Origin: Ahaetulla prasina
Lineage: Eukaryota > Chordata > Lepidosauria > Squamata > Colubridae
Direction of reading: 5' to 3'
DNA length: 64,000 nt
Assembly: GCF_028640845.1 (NCBI RefSeq)
Contig: NC_080541.1
Span: 6,788,935 to 6,852,934 of the forward strand
The position numbers and the translations under genes are program-made. Each line of letters opens with the position of its first letter. Position 1 is the stretch's first letter. The notes below the pieces were generated by a model, which saw nothing but the letters and a program-made list of their open reading frames with translations, was not told the DNA's origin and did no database searches. Of the stretch, positions 19,237 to 30,255 are shown in pieces.

Positions 19237-19654
19237 GGAGGGAGGGAAGGTTACAGTTGGGCTTCAACACATCATCCAGATTTGGTAATTTGAGAGCCTC
19301 CAACTGCTGCAGCGGAGAATTGGTACCCATGTGCTATTCCTTATTTGGCCACACGATGGTGCCCACCTACAGAGAGAGCTCTGCCCTTCTGTCTCTCCTT
19401 CAGCTTCTCCTCTATCCCTCCAACCAATTTATCTAGATAAACACGCCCTATTTTGTTTTCCGGCCATAAATTTTCTCTGCCCTTGCACAACCAAAGCACC
19501 TGCGGTCGTCATCCTCTGGCAGATCTCCAGAATTCCTTTTCTAGTAAACAGCTCCTAGCAAACTGCTTCTTGAGCGATACAAATTGGCCGACACAGGGTT
19601 CACGGTTCAGCATTATATTAATAGAGGACGGACTAGAATCATAGAATATAGTAC
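19237..19654. other. no feature recognised
   Basis: Unique-looking sequence. Open frames are short and show no family signature. Confidence 0.4.
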
Positions 19655-19898
19655 AGGGGTCTCCAAACTTGGCAACTTGAAGCCTGGCGGACTTCAACTC
19701 CCAGAATCCCCCAGCCAGCAAAGCTCTGCCAACTGCCAGTAGTTTGAATCTCACCAGGCTCAAGGTTGACTCAGCCTCCTGTCCTTCCGAGGTCGGTAAA
19801 ATGAGGACCCAGATTGTTGGGGGCAAGAGGCTGACTCTGTAAACCGCTTAGAGAAAGCTGTAAAACACTGAAGCGGTATATAAGTCTAAGTGCTATTG
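19655..19898 (+). mobile_element. chimera of half hAT MITE and tRNA-derived SINE
   Basis: 19656-19725 is the left arm of family H1 (CAGGGGTCTCCAAACTTGG). At CAGCAAAGCTCTGCCAACTG it switches to the body of the short SINE (to 19898, TATATAAGTCTAAGTGC). The SINE head is missing, so the junction looks like a recombination or deletion between elements. Confidence 0.7.
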
Positions 19899-19902
19899 TT
19901 CT

Positions 19903-19936
19903 TCCTTCCTCCCTTCCTCCCTCCCTCCCTCCCTTC
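19903..19936. repeat. CCTT/CCCT simple repeat
   Basis: Short pyrimidine tract between two SINE copies. Confidence 0.85.
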
Positions 19937-20157
19937 CATGGTGTGCAATGGTTAGAAAGAAGTATTACAGGCTAACTCTGCCAACTGCCAATAGTTCGAA
20001 CTCACCAGGCTCAAGGTTGACTCAGCCTTCCATCCTCCCGAGGTGGGTAAAATGAGGACCCAGATTGTTGGGGGCAAGAGGCTGACTCTGTAAACCGCTT
20101 AGAGAGGGCTTTAAAAGCACTGTGAAGTTGTATGTAAGTCTAAGTGCTAGTTCTAAA
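19937..20157 (+). mobile_element. tRNA-derived SINE (short type)
   Basis: Head GGTGTGCAATGGTTAGAAAG, B-box-like AGTTCGAACTCACCAGG, tail TGTATGTAAGTCTAAGTGC. Confidence 0.75.
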
Positions 20158-20199
20158 TGCTGAGGGAGGCAGGGAGGGAGAGAGGGAGAGAGGGAGGGA

Positions 20200-20428
20200 G
20201 GGTGTGGTGGCACAGTGGTTAGAATGCCGTTTTGGAAGCTACTTCTGCCCACTGCCAGGAGTTCGATTCTGACTGGCTTATGGTGGACTCAGCCTTCCAT
20301 CCTTCCAAGGTGGGTAAAACGAGGACCCAGACTGTTGGGGGCAAGAGGCTGACTCTGCAAACCCCTTAGAGAGGGCTGTAAAAGCACTGTGAAGTTGTAT
20401 GTAAGTCTAAGGGTTATTGCTCTTTGAA
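20200..20428 (+). mobile_element. tRNA-derived SINE (short type)
   Basis: Head GGTGTGGTGGCACAGTGGTT, B-box-like GAGTTCGATTCTGACTGG, tail TATGTAAGTCTAAGGGTTAT. Preceded by a GGGA microsatellite. Confidence 0.8.
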
Positions 20429-21105
20429 AGGCATTTAGTTGGGTAAAGAACGCAATTATTTTTATTCTCCTCGAATACGCAGGCCTTCGGGTATCTAGCT
20501 TCTTGGAAGCCAGTAATAGGAGCTGCTTAAATGCAACTCCCCCCACAACCCCATGACCCTCCTTTAAAGTTCAGCCAGTTTTATTTTCCACTTTGCTAAT
20601 GGGGGCTTATCAACACTCAGTGTACCAACACCCATCCATTTAAGAGGGGGGAGGGGCGTAGCTCCTAGAAGCAGCTTAAAAACGGGATGCTTGTCAACAT
20701 TTGCCTGATTGCTGAGCACTTCCAGCCAATCGATTTCACACTTTCCTTCTCGCCCAATTGCACAAATAATCACTCTCATTAGAGTTTGCAAGTTTGCTTG
20801 GAAGAAGAAAACCTGCCCTGCAATATTTCAAAGCTGGTAGCAGCCGTTTTTTTTCCCCCATTTGTTGACGGCCCATTTGCCCGCAAGCAGGAAGGAATAT
20901 TAGACCCAAGGAAATGTGAGACCTTGAGAAGGTGACAAGACCCCCCCGGGTGGTGCCTCCTGATCTAAGGAGCCGTCTTGGATCGGCCTGCAAAGCGCTG
21001 TCTAGGTTAGAGATCCTGGGTTGCGGAGAATCGTGTGAGCATCCTTGAGGATAAAAACTGGCCTTTGGTTTCTGTTCTGATACTCACTGGTAAGACGCTC
21101 CAGCG
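20429..21105. other. no gene or repeat recognised
   Basis: About 680 bp of mostly unique-looking sequence. No convincing exon or known element. Confidence 0.4.
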
Positions 21106-21212
21106 CAGGGGTCTCCAACCTTGGCAACTTTAAGATGTGTGGATTTGCTGGCTGAGGGATTCTGGGAGTTGAAATCCACACGTCTTAAAGTTGCCAAGGT
21201 TGGAGACCCCTG
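21106..21212. mobile_element. palindromic hAT MITE (family H1)
   Basis: Clean inverted repeat with target duplication CTCCAGCG / CTCCAACG (7 of 8). Confidence 0.9.
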
Positions 21213-21322
21213 CTCCAACGGATCTGACTGCCAGCACAGAAAGTTGTAGGCATCCTGGCTTCTGCGAGGACTGATGGTTTCATGCACTAATTGTTGTCCT
21301 AAAAAGTGTTATGCGACAGTCG

Positions 21323-21497
21323 TGATTTTTATTTTTTTTTTGCATTTATATCCCGCCCTTCTCCGAAGACTCAGGGCGGCTTACACTATGTCAAGCAATA
21401 GTCTTCATCCATTTGTATATTATATACAAAGTCAACTTATTGCCCCCCAACAATCTGGGTCCTCATTTTACCTACCTTATAAAGGATGGAAGGCTGA
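21323..21497 (-). mobile_element. tRNA-derived SINE (long type), 5'-truncated
   Basis: Antisense L2-like tail (TTATATCCCGCCCTTCTCCG) and body to GGATGGAAGGCTGA. The tRNA head is absent. Confidence 0.75.
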
Positions 21498-21589
21498 TTG
21501 ATGTACGGCCAGGATGGGTAGCACAGTTCAACATCGATGGGAACATCTGGTGACTTCCCTGGCATGTGTTGTGGCTTGCCACGTTAGAG

Positions 21590-21735
21590 GAGTGGAAGAG
21601 GGAGGGAGGGAGTATGAGGGAGGGAAGAGTGAAAGGAAAGAAGGGAGAGAGGAAGGAGGGAGGGAAGGAGGAAGGGAGGAAGGAAGGGAGTACGAGGGAG
21701 GGAGGAGAGGGAGGGAGGAAGGAAGGAAGGAAATA
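21590..21735. repeat. GGAA/GGGA purine microsatellite
   Basis: Imperfect purine repeats ending exactly where CR1 sequence begins. Confidence 0.9.
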
Positions 21736-21880
21736 AGTGGAACAACTTGCCTGCAGAAGTTGTGAATGCTCCAACACTGGAAATTTTTAAGAAAATTTTG
21801 GATAACCATTTGTCTGAGATGGTGTAGGGTTTCCTGCCTGGACAGGGGGTTGGAATAGAAGACCTACAAGGTCCCTTCCA
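21736..21880 (+). mobile_element. CR1 LINE 3' end
   Basis: Encodes the CR1 C-terminal peptide (WNNLPAEVVNAPTLEIF) followed by the conserved 3' UTR GGTCCCTTCCAACTCTG. Confidence 0.85.
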
Positions 21881-22490
21881 ACTCTGTTGTTGTTGTTGTT
21901 GTTGTTGTTATTATTATTATTATTGTTGTTGTTGTGAGAGGGAGGGAGTAAGGAAGGAGTGAGAGGGAGGGAGGGAGGGTGGAAGGAGTCGGAGGAAGGA
22001 AGGGAGAGAGGAAGAAGGAGGGAGGGAGAGAAGGAGGGAGGGAGGAAGCAAAGGAGGATACGAGGGAGTGAGGGAGAAAGGAGAGGGAGGAAGGAGTGAG
22101 AGGGAGGAAAGGAGGAGGAAGGAGAGGGAGGGTGGAAGGAGTTGGACGAAGGAAGGGGGAGAGGAAGAAAGAGGGAGAGAAGTGGGAAGGAAGGGAGGAA
22201 AGGAGAAAGAAAGGAGGAGGAGGAGGGAGGGAAGGAGGAAGGAGTGAGAGGGAGGGAGGGTGGAAGGAGTGGGAGGGAGGGAAGGAAGGAAGTGAGAGGA
22301 GGGAGGGAGGAAGGGAGGAGTGAGGGGGAGGAAGGACAGGAGAGAGGAAAAAGGAGGGAAGGAAGGAAGGAGGAAGGGAGGGAGGGAGGAGTATGAGGGA
22401 GGGAAGGAGGAAGGAGTGAGAGGGAGGGAGGTTGGTAGGAGTGGGAGGGAGGGAGGGAGGGAGGAAGGAAGGGAGACAGAAAGAAAGAAA
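21881..22490. repeat. CR1 tail (GTT/ATT)n and long GGAG/GGAA array
   Basis: The CR1 tail microsatellite (21881-21935) is followed by about 550 bp of purine-only imperfect repeats. The 273-codon minus-strand frame (21787-22608) is its translation and includes a poly-asparagine run from the GTT units. Confidence 0.95.
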
Positions 22491-22934
22491 GAGATGGAGC
22501 TAGTTTACTAACTGAATAGTTATGAAACCTCTTTAATGTGCAGGTGAAGATTGCACCCCACTTGACAAACGCAAGAATCTCTCTATTTTCCCCCCCATGC
22601 AATGCCAAAGGAGCAAAAGTTGATGAAGAATCTTACAAAAGGCTTCATTTGTTACAGATGCCCAGGAAGGTGTTTGGCAGAAATCTGATCCAAATCTGAT
22701 CAGAGGGGACAATGAACAATCTTTGGGATTTGTGTAGCACCTCGATGCCAAATGCTGGATCTGCAGAATAGACTTTTGCTCTTCAGGGGCTGGTTGAGAA
22801 CTGATGAACGTGAGAAAGTTTACTGAAAGGGTATCAGTAAATAGGAAGTGGGCTCAGATTCTGCAATCTTCCGCATAAATAGAGAGTTCAACGTTGGTTC
22901 CTAAACGCTATAGGAAGGAGATCTAATAATCCCA
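22491..22934. other. no feature recognised
   Basis: Unique-looking stretch between purine arrays and a CR1 fragment. Confidence 0.4.
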
Positions 22935-23712
22935 ATCAGAATAGAGCTGGAAGGGACCTTGGAGGTCTTCTAGTCCAACCCCCTGCTCAAGTAGGAAACC
23001 CTATTCCATTTCAGACAAATGGTTGTCCAATCTCTTCTTAAAAACCTCCAGTGTTGGAGCACCCACAACTTCTGGTGGCAAGCTGTTCCACTGGTTAATT
23101 GTCCTCACTGTTGGGAAATTTCTCCTTAGTTCCAGGTTGCTTCTCTCCTTGGTTAGTTTCCATCCATTGTTTCTTGTCCTGCCTTCCGGTGCTTTGGAAA
23201 ATAAGTTGGCCCCCATCTTCTTTTTGGCAGCCTCTCAAATACTGGAATACTTCTATCATGTCACTCCTAGCAGAGGTGGGTTTCAACAGGTTCTGGCCAG
23301 TTCTGGAGAACCGGTAGCAGAAATATTGAGTAGTTCGGAGAACCGGTGGTAGAAATTCTGAGTGGTCCCGCCCCCATCTTTTCTCTGACTCCTAAGTCTG
23401 ATTGGGAGGAAATGGGGATTTTGCAGTATCCTTCCCCTGGAGTGGGGTGGAAATGGAGATTTTGTAGTATCCTTCCCCCAGGAGTGGGTTGGGAATGGAG
23501 ATTTTACAGTATCCTTCCCCTGCCACACCCACCGAGCCACACCCACCGAGCCACACCCACAGAACCAGTAGTAAAAAAAAATTGAAACCCACCACTGACC
23601 CCATGTCCTTCTTTTCTCTAGACTAGCCAAGCCCAAATCCTGCAATCGTTCTTCATATGTTTTGGTCTCCAGGCCTTTAATCCTCTCAGCTGCTCTTCTC
23701 TGCACTTTTTTC
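22935..23712 (-). mobile_element. CR1 LINE 3' region interrupted by a hAT element
   Basis: Minus-strand peptides MQRRAAERIKGLETKTYEERL (from 23705) and LRRNFPTVRTINQWNSLPPE (about 23050-23150) are the CR1 ORF2 C-terminus. The two parts are split by 23272-23596. Several frameshifts. Confidence 0.85.
23272..23596. mobile_element. hAT-type non-autonomous element (family H2)
   Basis: CAGAGGTGGGTTTCAACAGG ... GAAACCCACCACTG. Internal GGAGAACCGGTAG motifs and about three tandem versions of GATTTTGCAGTATCCTTCCCC. Inserted in the CR1 fragment. Flanking 8-mers match only partly. Confidence 0.75.
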
Positions 23713-23739
23713 TGGAAGGAGAGACTAAATAAAATGTTC

Positions 23740-24030
23740 CCTAAATTTATTTATTTATTTATTTATTTATTTGTTCGTATTTGTATACCGCCCTATCTCC
23801 CAAAGGACTCAGGGCGGTTCACAGGCAGATAAAAACATTTATATACAAATTAAGATAACCATTAAAAAACTTATTCTAAAGCCAAATTATTAAAAGATAT
23901 AAATATTAAAACCAATTAAAACCCCTATAAATTTAAAATCTAGCCCAGTCCTGCACAGATGAATAAATGTGTCTTAAGCTCGCGACGGAAGGTTCGGAGG
24001 TCCGGAAGTTGACGAAGTCACGTTTACGAA
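23740..24030 (-). mobile_element. L2-clade LINE 3' end
   Basis: TTTA tail then TACCGCCCTATCTCCCAAAGG and CTCAGGGCGGTTCACAGG, through to GGTTCGGAGGTCCGGAAG. Confidence 0.8.
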
Positions 24031-24312
24031 ATTGCTTCAGTAATAAGCAGAGCTATAAGAGAAGGCTGGTGGGGGTGTCCCCTTGATTATTTAACATTCA
24101 GGAAGTCCTTGACTTACATTTAGTTCATTTAGTGGTGGTTTTAAATGACAGCGGCGCTGAAAAAAGCGACTTATGGCCGTTTTTCACACTTAACGACCAT
24201 TGCAGCATCCTCAAAGACACTTGATCCAACTTTGGGTGCTTGGCAAGCGACTCATATTTATGACGGTTGCAGTGTCCCGGGGTCATATGATCCCCTTTTG
24301 TGACCTTTAAAG

Positions 24313-24446
24313 CAGGGGTCTCCAACCTTGGCAACTTTAAGACGTGTGGACTTCAACTCCCAGTGTGGACTTCAACCCTTGCTGGCTGAGGGATTCTGGG
24401 AGTTGAAGTCCACCAGGCTTAAAGTTGCCAAGGTTGGAGACCCCTG
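24313..24446. mobile_element. palindromic hAT MITE (family H1), nested
   Basis: Exact 8-bp duplication CTTTAAAG (24305-24312, 24447-24454). Confidence 0.95.
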
Positions 24447-24496
24447 CTTTAAAGGACAAGCAAAGTCAATGGGGAAGCCAAATTCACTTAACACTT

Positions 24497-24862
24497 AATA
24501 GAATAGAATAGAATAGAATAGAATTTTTTATTGGCCAAGTGTGATTGGACACACAAGGAATTTGTCTTGGTGCAGATGCTCTCAGTGTACATAAAAGAAA
24601 AGATACCTTCATCAAGGTACAACATTTACAACACAATTGATGGTCAATATATCAATATAAATCATAAGGATTGCCAGCAACAAGTTATAGTCATACAGTC
24701 ATAAGTGGAAAGAGATTGGCGATGGGAACGATGAGAAGATTAATAGTAGTGCAGATTCAGTAAATAGTCTGACAGTGTTGAGGGAATTATTTGTTTAGCA
24801 GAGTGATGGCCTTCGGGAAAAAACTGTTCTTGTGTCTAGTTGTTCTGGTGTGCAGTGCTCCT
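24497..24862 (-). mobile_element. ATTCT-tailed LINE 3' end, nested
   Basis: Begins with the AATAG tail, then TTATTGGCCAAGTGTGATTG and onward to TTCTGGTGTGCAGTGCTCC. The minus-strand peptide near the end is FFPKAITLLNK, the C-terminus of the ORF seen in fuller form at 56490-56900. Confidence 0.85.
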
Positions 24863-24924
24863 AACTTAACAACTGCTGTGATTCACTTACCAACGGTGGC
24901 AAGAAAGGGGCAAAACTCACTTGA

Positions 24925-25424
24925 TGTCGTGTCCCACTCCTCCTCTGACGGCCGGGTCGGGGAAGTCCGTATCAAGCGTGCCTCTGCAGCTCTGCCAAAG
25001 TCCTATCAGAGTCCTCAGGGCAGGCAGGAATCCAAGGTGTGACTTCAGCAATCCAGATTAGACTTTGCCTGACTCAGAGAATGCCAGAAAGCAGATCCTT
25101 TATATAGGCCATGGGGTGTGGCTCCATGACTCAGCACTTATCCAGGCCTGCCCCTCCCTTCCTTTTGCTGACGTCGCCTCTCCATTCTCCGGAAGCGGGG
25201 ATCTGTCCACTGCATCATTTCGTCCCCAGCTGCCGGTAATCCCAGCTCGTGGCTGGCTTCAGGCGCATATGCTATCGGAGGGAGGTTTGTTTGCTCAGTT
25301 TCTCCGGGCATGGTGCCAGGACTGGGGGCTGGAGGCATGCCAGGACATTCTCCTGTACTATCAGTGTCTGGCAGGAGATGAGAAGGGCCCGGCTGCGGCG
25401 AGGGGAGGCGAGCGAGGCACAACA
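24925..25424 (-). mobile_element. solo LTR, family 2, nested
   Basis: TGTCGTGTCC ... GGCACAACA, 500 bp, with a minus-strand TATA box (about 25099-25106). Flanks CTTGA / CTTAT fit a decayed 5-bp duplication. Confidence 0.85.
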
Positions 25425-25506
25425 CTTATCTGTCTTGCTTAGCCACAAAAATTTTGGGCTCAATTGTGGTCGTAAGCCAAGGAACTACTGATATAGGGGG
25501 CATATT

Positions 25507-25639
25507 CGGTGGTGGGATTCAAGTAATTTAACAACCGGTTCTCTGCCCTAATGATTTCTTCCAACAACCAGTTGCCAAACTGCTCAGAAAGTTAACCGGT
25601 TCTCCCGAAGTGGTGCAAACTGGCTGAATCCCACCACTA
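25507..25639. mobile_element. hAT MITE (family H2)
   Basis: CGGTGGTGGGATTCAAGT ... TGAATCCCACCACTA with exact 8-bp duplication GGCATATT (25499-25506, 25640-25647). Same family as 17029-17165, in inverted orientation. Confidence 0.95.
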
Positions 25640-25697
25640 GGCATATTTATAAGAGATGCTTCCCGTGATGTTGGACACGTGTTTATGGGAAATGGGA

Positions 25698-25904
25698 CAG
25701 GCGTGGTATTCACTTACTTTCCTTACCGGATCGCAGATGTGACCGCGCACGTCCACACATGCGCCCGGCCTTCCGTGCATGTGCCCGACCTCAAAAATGT
25801 GCCTAAATAGGATGGCATAGGCCCAGGGCGGGTGGGTGGTCCTACCTGTGATTTCCGCTACCGGTTCGAGTGAACCGATCCGAACCGGCTGAAGGCCACT
25901 TCTG
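25698..25904. mobile_element. hAT-type MITE (family H3)
   Basis: CAGGCGTGGTATTCACTTAC ... AAGGCCACTTCTG with flanks AAATGGGA / GAATGGGA (7 of 8). Relatives at 46015-46223 and 49863-50058. Confidence 0.75.
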
Positions 25905-26029
25905 GAATGGGAATGTGTGTGGGGTTTTTTTTCTATACAGATGACTCTCTCTCTCGTTCATGGCGATCCTGAGTGATTTGCAGCCACCTGCACGGTGCAA
26001 TGAGGAGCACTGGACTGGAAAATGAATAT

Positions 26030-26290
26030 ATCAAAGACCAAGATCGTTAGTTGTGTTTGACGGGGAAAATGGAGTGAATGATTGCGAATTATAAATAAAT
26101 GGGAAACGCCAAATAGATGAATTTGTCTTCCTTGGTAGCATGTTGAATAAAGACGGGGAAATTTTTAAGACAGAGTCTCCAGAGAAAAGGGTTGGATGAT
26201 CTGTGCTGGGAGGAAAAAAACCCAGCTCCAAAATGGTTATGTATTACAGTGTGATTCTGCCCAATTTTTTTATATAGAGAAGAGAAATTT
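26030..26290 (+). pseudogene. LINE reverse-transcriptase fragment, RTE/jockey-like
   Basis: Discontinuous frames give DEFVFLGSMLNKDGEI, the region after the catalytic centre in RTE-type enzymes. It has frameshifts. Clade uncertain. Confidence 0.45.
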
Positions 26291-26482
26291 TTTTACGGAG
26301 CGAGGAGAATTTTTTTATAGAGAGAGTTGAGAATCTGATACGTCAGGAGAAAACATACAATAAGTTGAATGCAGGGGAAAGGAGAGCTATAAGGGCCTTT
26401 AGTAAAATAAGAACAAAATTAAGGGGAGGCCGAATGACTGTGGATTGACTGCTACAATGAGCAATCAATACAAATAAAATTC

Positions 26483-27197
26483 AGGTAATCCTTGACTTAC
26501 AACAATTCACTTACAGTTCGACCGTTCAAAGTTATAACAGCACTGGGCTGATAAACAGAGGGATAGAGGGATAGAATCAAGCTCTTGTGAAGTGTTAATA
26601 CCACTCTATAAAGCCTTGGTAAGGCCACACTTGGAATATTGCATTCAGTTTTGGTCGCCACGATGTAAAAAAGATGTGGAGCCTCTAGAAAGAGTGCAGA
26701 AAAGAGCAACAAAGAGGATTAGGGGACTGGAGGCTAAAACATACTGTATGAAGAACGGTTGCAGGAACTGGGTATGTCTAGTTTAATAAAAAGAAGGACT
26801 AGGGGAGACATGATAGCAGTCTTCCAATATCTCAGGGGTTGCCACAAAGAAGAGGGAGTCAAGCTATTCTCCAAAGCACCTGAGAGTAGAACAAGAAGCA
26901 ATGGGTGGAAACTAATCAAGGAGAGAAGCAACCTAGAACTAAGGAGAAATTTCCTGACATTTAGAACAATTAATAAGTGGAACAACTTGCCTGCAGAAGT
27001 TGTGAATGCTCCAACACTGGAAATTTTTAAGAAGATGTTGGATAACCATCACCACCATGAGAGGGTGTAGGGTTTCCTGCCTGGGCAAGGGGTTGGACTA
27101 GAAGGCCTCCAAGGTCCCTTCCAATTCTGTTGTTATTATTATTATTAAAAGTGATTTATGACCATTTTTCACCCTTATGTGAAAACCACACTTATGC
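26483..27197. mobile_element. mariner-type MITE (family M) split by CR1
   Basis: Left part 26483-26550 (CAGGTAATCCTTGACTTAC) and right part 27149-27197 (AAAAGTGATTTATGACCAT) are contiguous in the consensus. A CR1 3' end lies between them. Confidence 0.65.
26557..27148 (+). mobile_element. CR1 LINE 3' end, nested
   Basis: Encodes [20 protein letters not shown], then [20 protein letters not shown] and (in another frame after one indel) [20 protein letters not shown] to NNLPAEVVNAPTLEIF. Ends in ATT repeats. Confidence 0.9.
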
Positions 27198-27361
27198 AGT
27201 AGTGGGATTCAGCCGGTTTGAGCCTGTTCAGGTGAACCGGTAGTTAAATTGCCGGCTAGTCCTCTCTTCCCTGCTCCTTCCAGGAGTCCCCACGCACCTC
27301 ATTTTTGATCCCAGGAGGCTGCAGGGAAGCCTACTAGCCCCAAAACGGGGCTGGGGGGGGG
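27198..27361. mobile_element. partial hAT element (family H2)
   Basis: Left end CAGTAGTGGGATTCAGCCGG and GGTGAACCGGTAG. The right end is lost at the junction with the foldback repeat. Confidence 0.55.
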
Positions 27362-27600
27362 AACGGCAGACTACAGGAACCATTTGCACTACTCAGGTGA
27401 CCCTGAGGACACAGATAAACCTCCAAGTGGCCTCAACGACCCTCTAAAAGGATGCAAAAGACCAGCTGCCTGCAAGGTATATAAATCCTTCCGTTCCCCA
27501 CCGTCCAGTCGGAGCTGAAGAAGCTTCTTGGATGTGAAGCAAAACATCTTCGAAAGAAAAAACCAGAAAGTCCATTTGCCTCTTGAAAAAAAGCACTTTT
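27362..27600 (+). repeat. dispersed foldback-family repeat, single arm
   Basis: Shares GACACAGATAAACCTCCAAG and GCTGAAGAAGCTTCTTGGA with the copies at 9640-9955, 53985-54600 and 61279-61410. Family not recognised. Confidence 0.7.
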
Positions 27601-27650
27601 GTGTCTGAGTTTGGTTGTGTGTTTGCAGGTGTTTCATTACCCATCTAGAT

Positions 27651-27782
27651 CAGGGGTCCCCAACCTTGGCAGCTTTAAGCCTGGGAGGACTTCAACTCCC
27701 AGAATACCCCAGCCAGCTTTGGGCTGGGGAATTCTGGGAGTTGGTCCATCAGGCTTAAAGTTCCCAAGGTTGGAGACCCCTG
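27651..27782. mobile_element. palindromic hAT MITE (family H1)
   Basis: Exact 8-bp duplication ATCTAGAT (27643-27650, 27783-27790), itself palindromic. Confidence 0.95.
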
Positions 27783-28409
27783 ATCTAGATCACATCATCA
27801 ATCTTCATAGGTTAGACTTAGAATGGTTTTGTTTTTTTTTAATCTAGATTTTTACAAACCTTTCTATCGTTGTTTGCGTTCCTGGCTCGTGGGTGATGCA
27901 AAGCTATCACGAGTACCTAGATTTCAACAAGCTCATCTTTTTTCCAGCATTGTTTGTACAGCCTTTTCTCTCACTAGCATGAGATCGTATCGTAATAAAT
28001 CAAATTCAAGGGCCCACAAATTCTTCTCCCGCCATCCCTCATACCTCTTCGGCGCTCTGGGCCCAAACGATGCCTGGTCGTGTTCCAGACAGGCGAATTT
28101 ACTGCTGTCAAAACTCTGGAGTGAAAAACAAGGACATTTCCTCATAGTTTCAGATGAGCTTACCAAACCCTGAAACAAGGAAAGAATGAAGTCTACTAAA
28201 AACAGAACGGCTGTCACCGATAAATAACAAATCCAGATTTATCCCTAACCCAAAGAGAGAAGCAGAACAGGTTATATATCACTGTGAACATGTTGCGGAG
28301 GCGAATTGAATTGCAAATCTGGCGGCAAAGACGCTAATTCCACATCAGGGTCCAAGCGCCCCTAGAAACCTTTGGGGATATCAGAAGTAGGATCGAGTTT
28401 ATTGTCAGC
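27783..28409. other. no gene or repeat recognised
   Basis: About 630 bp of unique-looking sequence. Open frames of 94-116 codons on both strands overlap and show no family signature, so I do not call a gene. Confidence 0.4.
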
Positions 28410-28417
28410 CCAAAAAG

Positions 28418-28703
28418 CAGGGGTGAAATCCAGCAGGTTCTGGAGAACCGGTAGCGGAAATTTTGAGCAGTTCGGAGAATCGATAGCGGAAATTTTGAGT
28501 AGTTCAGCGAACCAGCAAATACCATCTCTGGCTGGCTCCAGAGTGGGGTGGGAGTGGAGATTTTGCAATATCCTTCCCCCTGGAGTGAGGAGGGAATGGG
28601 GATTTTGCAATATCCTTCTCCTGCCACGCCCACCAAGCCACACCACGCCCACCAAGCCACGCCCACAGAACTGGTAGTAAAAAAAATTTGGATTTCACCA
28701 CTG
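28418..28703. mobile_element. hAT-type element (family H2)
   Basis: CAGGGGTGAAATCCAGCAGG ... GGATTTCACCACTG with flanks CCAAAAAG / CCAACAAG (7 of 8). GAGAACCGGTAGCGG inside. Confidence 0.85.
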
Positions 28704-28980
28704 CCAACAAGGTAGATCAGGTTAGGGAATCGAGTCCAGAGGAAGAGTAGAATTTACTCTACTGAGTTAGGTTCTAGTAACCGGAGTTTGGAAGTCTGGT
28801 TCCAAAAGTCCATTGAGTCAGAAAGGAGCCATCTTGATTCTCTTCCTAACGTTACCTTCCTCCTCAGGACTTAAATCATGTTTAATTTCATTCAATGTGG
28901 GGGAAAAAAGAGGTTTGGTAATTGAAGCCTCCATCTTGCCTTTTTTGACCTTCCTTCCATTAACGCCTGATCTCAATTAG
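28704..28980. other. no feature recognised
   Basis: Unique-looking sequence. Confidence 0.4.
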
Positions 28981-29545
28981 AATAGAATTTTATTAGAATA
29001 GAATAGAATAGAATTTTATTGGCCAAGTGTGATTGGACACACAAGGAATTTGTCTTGGTGCATATGCTCTCAGTGTACATAAAAGAAAAGATACGTTCAT
29101 CAAGGTACAACATTTACAACACAATTGATGGTCAATATATCAATATAAATCATAAGGATTGCCAGCAACAAGTTATAGTCATACAGTCATAAGTGGAAAG
29201 AGATTGGTGATGGGAACTATGAAACGATTAATAGTAGTGCAGATTCAGTAAATAGTCTGACAGTGTTGAGGGAATTATTTGTTTAGCAGAGTGATGGCCT
29301 TCGGGAAAAAACTGTTCTTGTGTCTAGTTGTTCTGGTGTGCAGTGCTCTATAGCGTCGTTTTGAGGGTAGGAGTTGAAACAGTTTATGTCCAGGATGTGA
29401 GGGATCTGCAAATATTTTCACGGCCCTCTTCTTGATTCGTGCAGTATACAGGTCCTCAATGGAAGGCAGGTTGGTAGCAATTATTTTTTCTGCAGTTCTA
29501 ATTATCCTCTGAAGTCTGTGTTTTTCTTGTTGGGTTGCAGAACAG
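28981..29545 (-). mobile_element. ATTCT-tailed LINE 3' end
   Basis: AATAG tail, GGCCAAGTGTGATTGG, and a minus-strand C-terminal reading frame in pieces (KIIATNLPSIEDLYTARIKK, RRYRAL). Cut off near GCAGAACAGATTACAGG where a MITE begins. Confidence 0.85.
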
Positions 29546-30170
29546 ATTACAGGTAGTCCTCGACTTATGGAGCCCCAAATTTCTGTGGCTAAGTGAGACA
29601 GTTTTTCAGTGAATTTTGCTCCATTTTACAACCTTTCTTGCCACGGCTATTAAGTGCATCTGGCTTCCCTCCTTGACTTGCCTTGTCAGAAGGTCGCGAA
29701 AGCGGAACAGATAACTCCAGGACACGGCAACAGTCATAAATATGAGTCAGTTTTTTTATTATTATTATTTGCATTTATATCCCGCCCTTCTCCAAAGACT
29801 CAGGGCGGCTTACACTATGTCAAGCAATAGTCTTCATCCATTTGTATATTATATACAAAGTCAACTTATTGCCCCCCCAACAATCTGGGTCCTCATTTTA
29901 CCTACCTTAAAGGATGGAAGGCTGAGTCAACCTTGGGCCTGGTGGGGCTTGAACCTGCAGTAATTGCAAGCAGCTGCTGTTAATAACAGACTGTCTTACC
30001 AGTCTGAGTCACAGAGGCCCTTCTAAAGTTGCCGAGTGCTTTTATTTTTTAATCACGTGGCCATGGGGATGCTTCAATGGTTGTTAAGTGTGAAAAGTGG
30101 TCGTAAGTCACTTTTGTCGGCGCTGTTGTTAACGTCAAAGAGTCATTAAACAAACAGTTGAAGACTTAGC
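29546..30170. mobile_element. mariner-type MITE (family M) split by a SINE
   Basis: CAGGTAGTCCTCGACTTATG start with TA before it. The consensus is interrupted after CATAAATATGAGTCAG and resumes at AGTTGCCGAGTGCTTTTA. Confidence 0.75.
29751..30024 (-). mobile_element. tRNA-derived SINE (long type), nested
   Basis: Antisense L2-like tail to tRNA head (GTCTGAGTCACAGAGGCCC). Confidence 0.8.
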
Positions 30171-30255
30171 CGTACAGCAAATAACAAAAACCTGGACTGG
30201 GCAAGAGAATGGGGAATAGGAAAACAAACTATCGTCTCTACTGAATGCCTTAAAG

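Larger units (their letters stand above)
24099..25487. mobile_element. mariner-type MITE (family M) hosting three nested insertions
   Basis: Starts CAGGAAGTCCTTGACTTAC and ends GTCGTAAGCCAAGGAACTAC. Its own sequence is split by a hAT MITE (24313-24446), an ATTCT-tailed LINE end (24497-24862) and a solo LTR (24925-25424). After each, the MITE consensus resumes at the expected base. Confidence 0.8.

Noticed and set aside
21787..22608. 273-codon minus-strand frame with a poly-asparagine run
   Set aside because: Purine array plus CR1 tail repeats; no protein signature.
28021..28217. Possible single-copy exon on the minus strand (94-codon frame)
   Set aside because: No splice sites or family motif that I can defend; an overlapping frame on the other strand is equally long.
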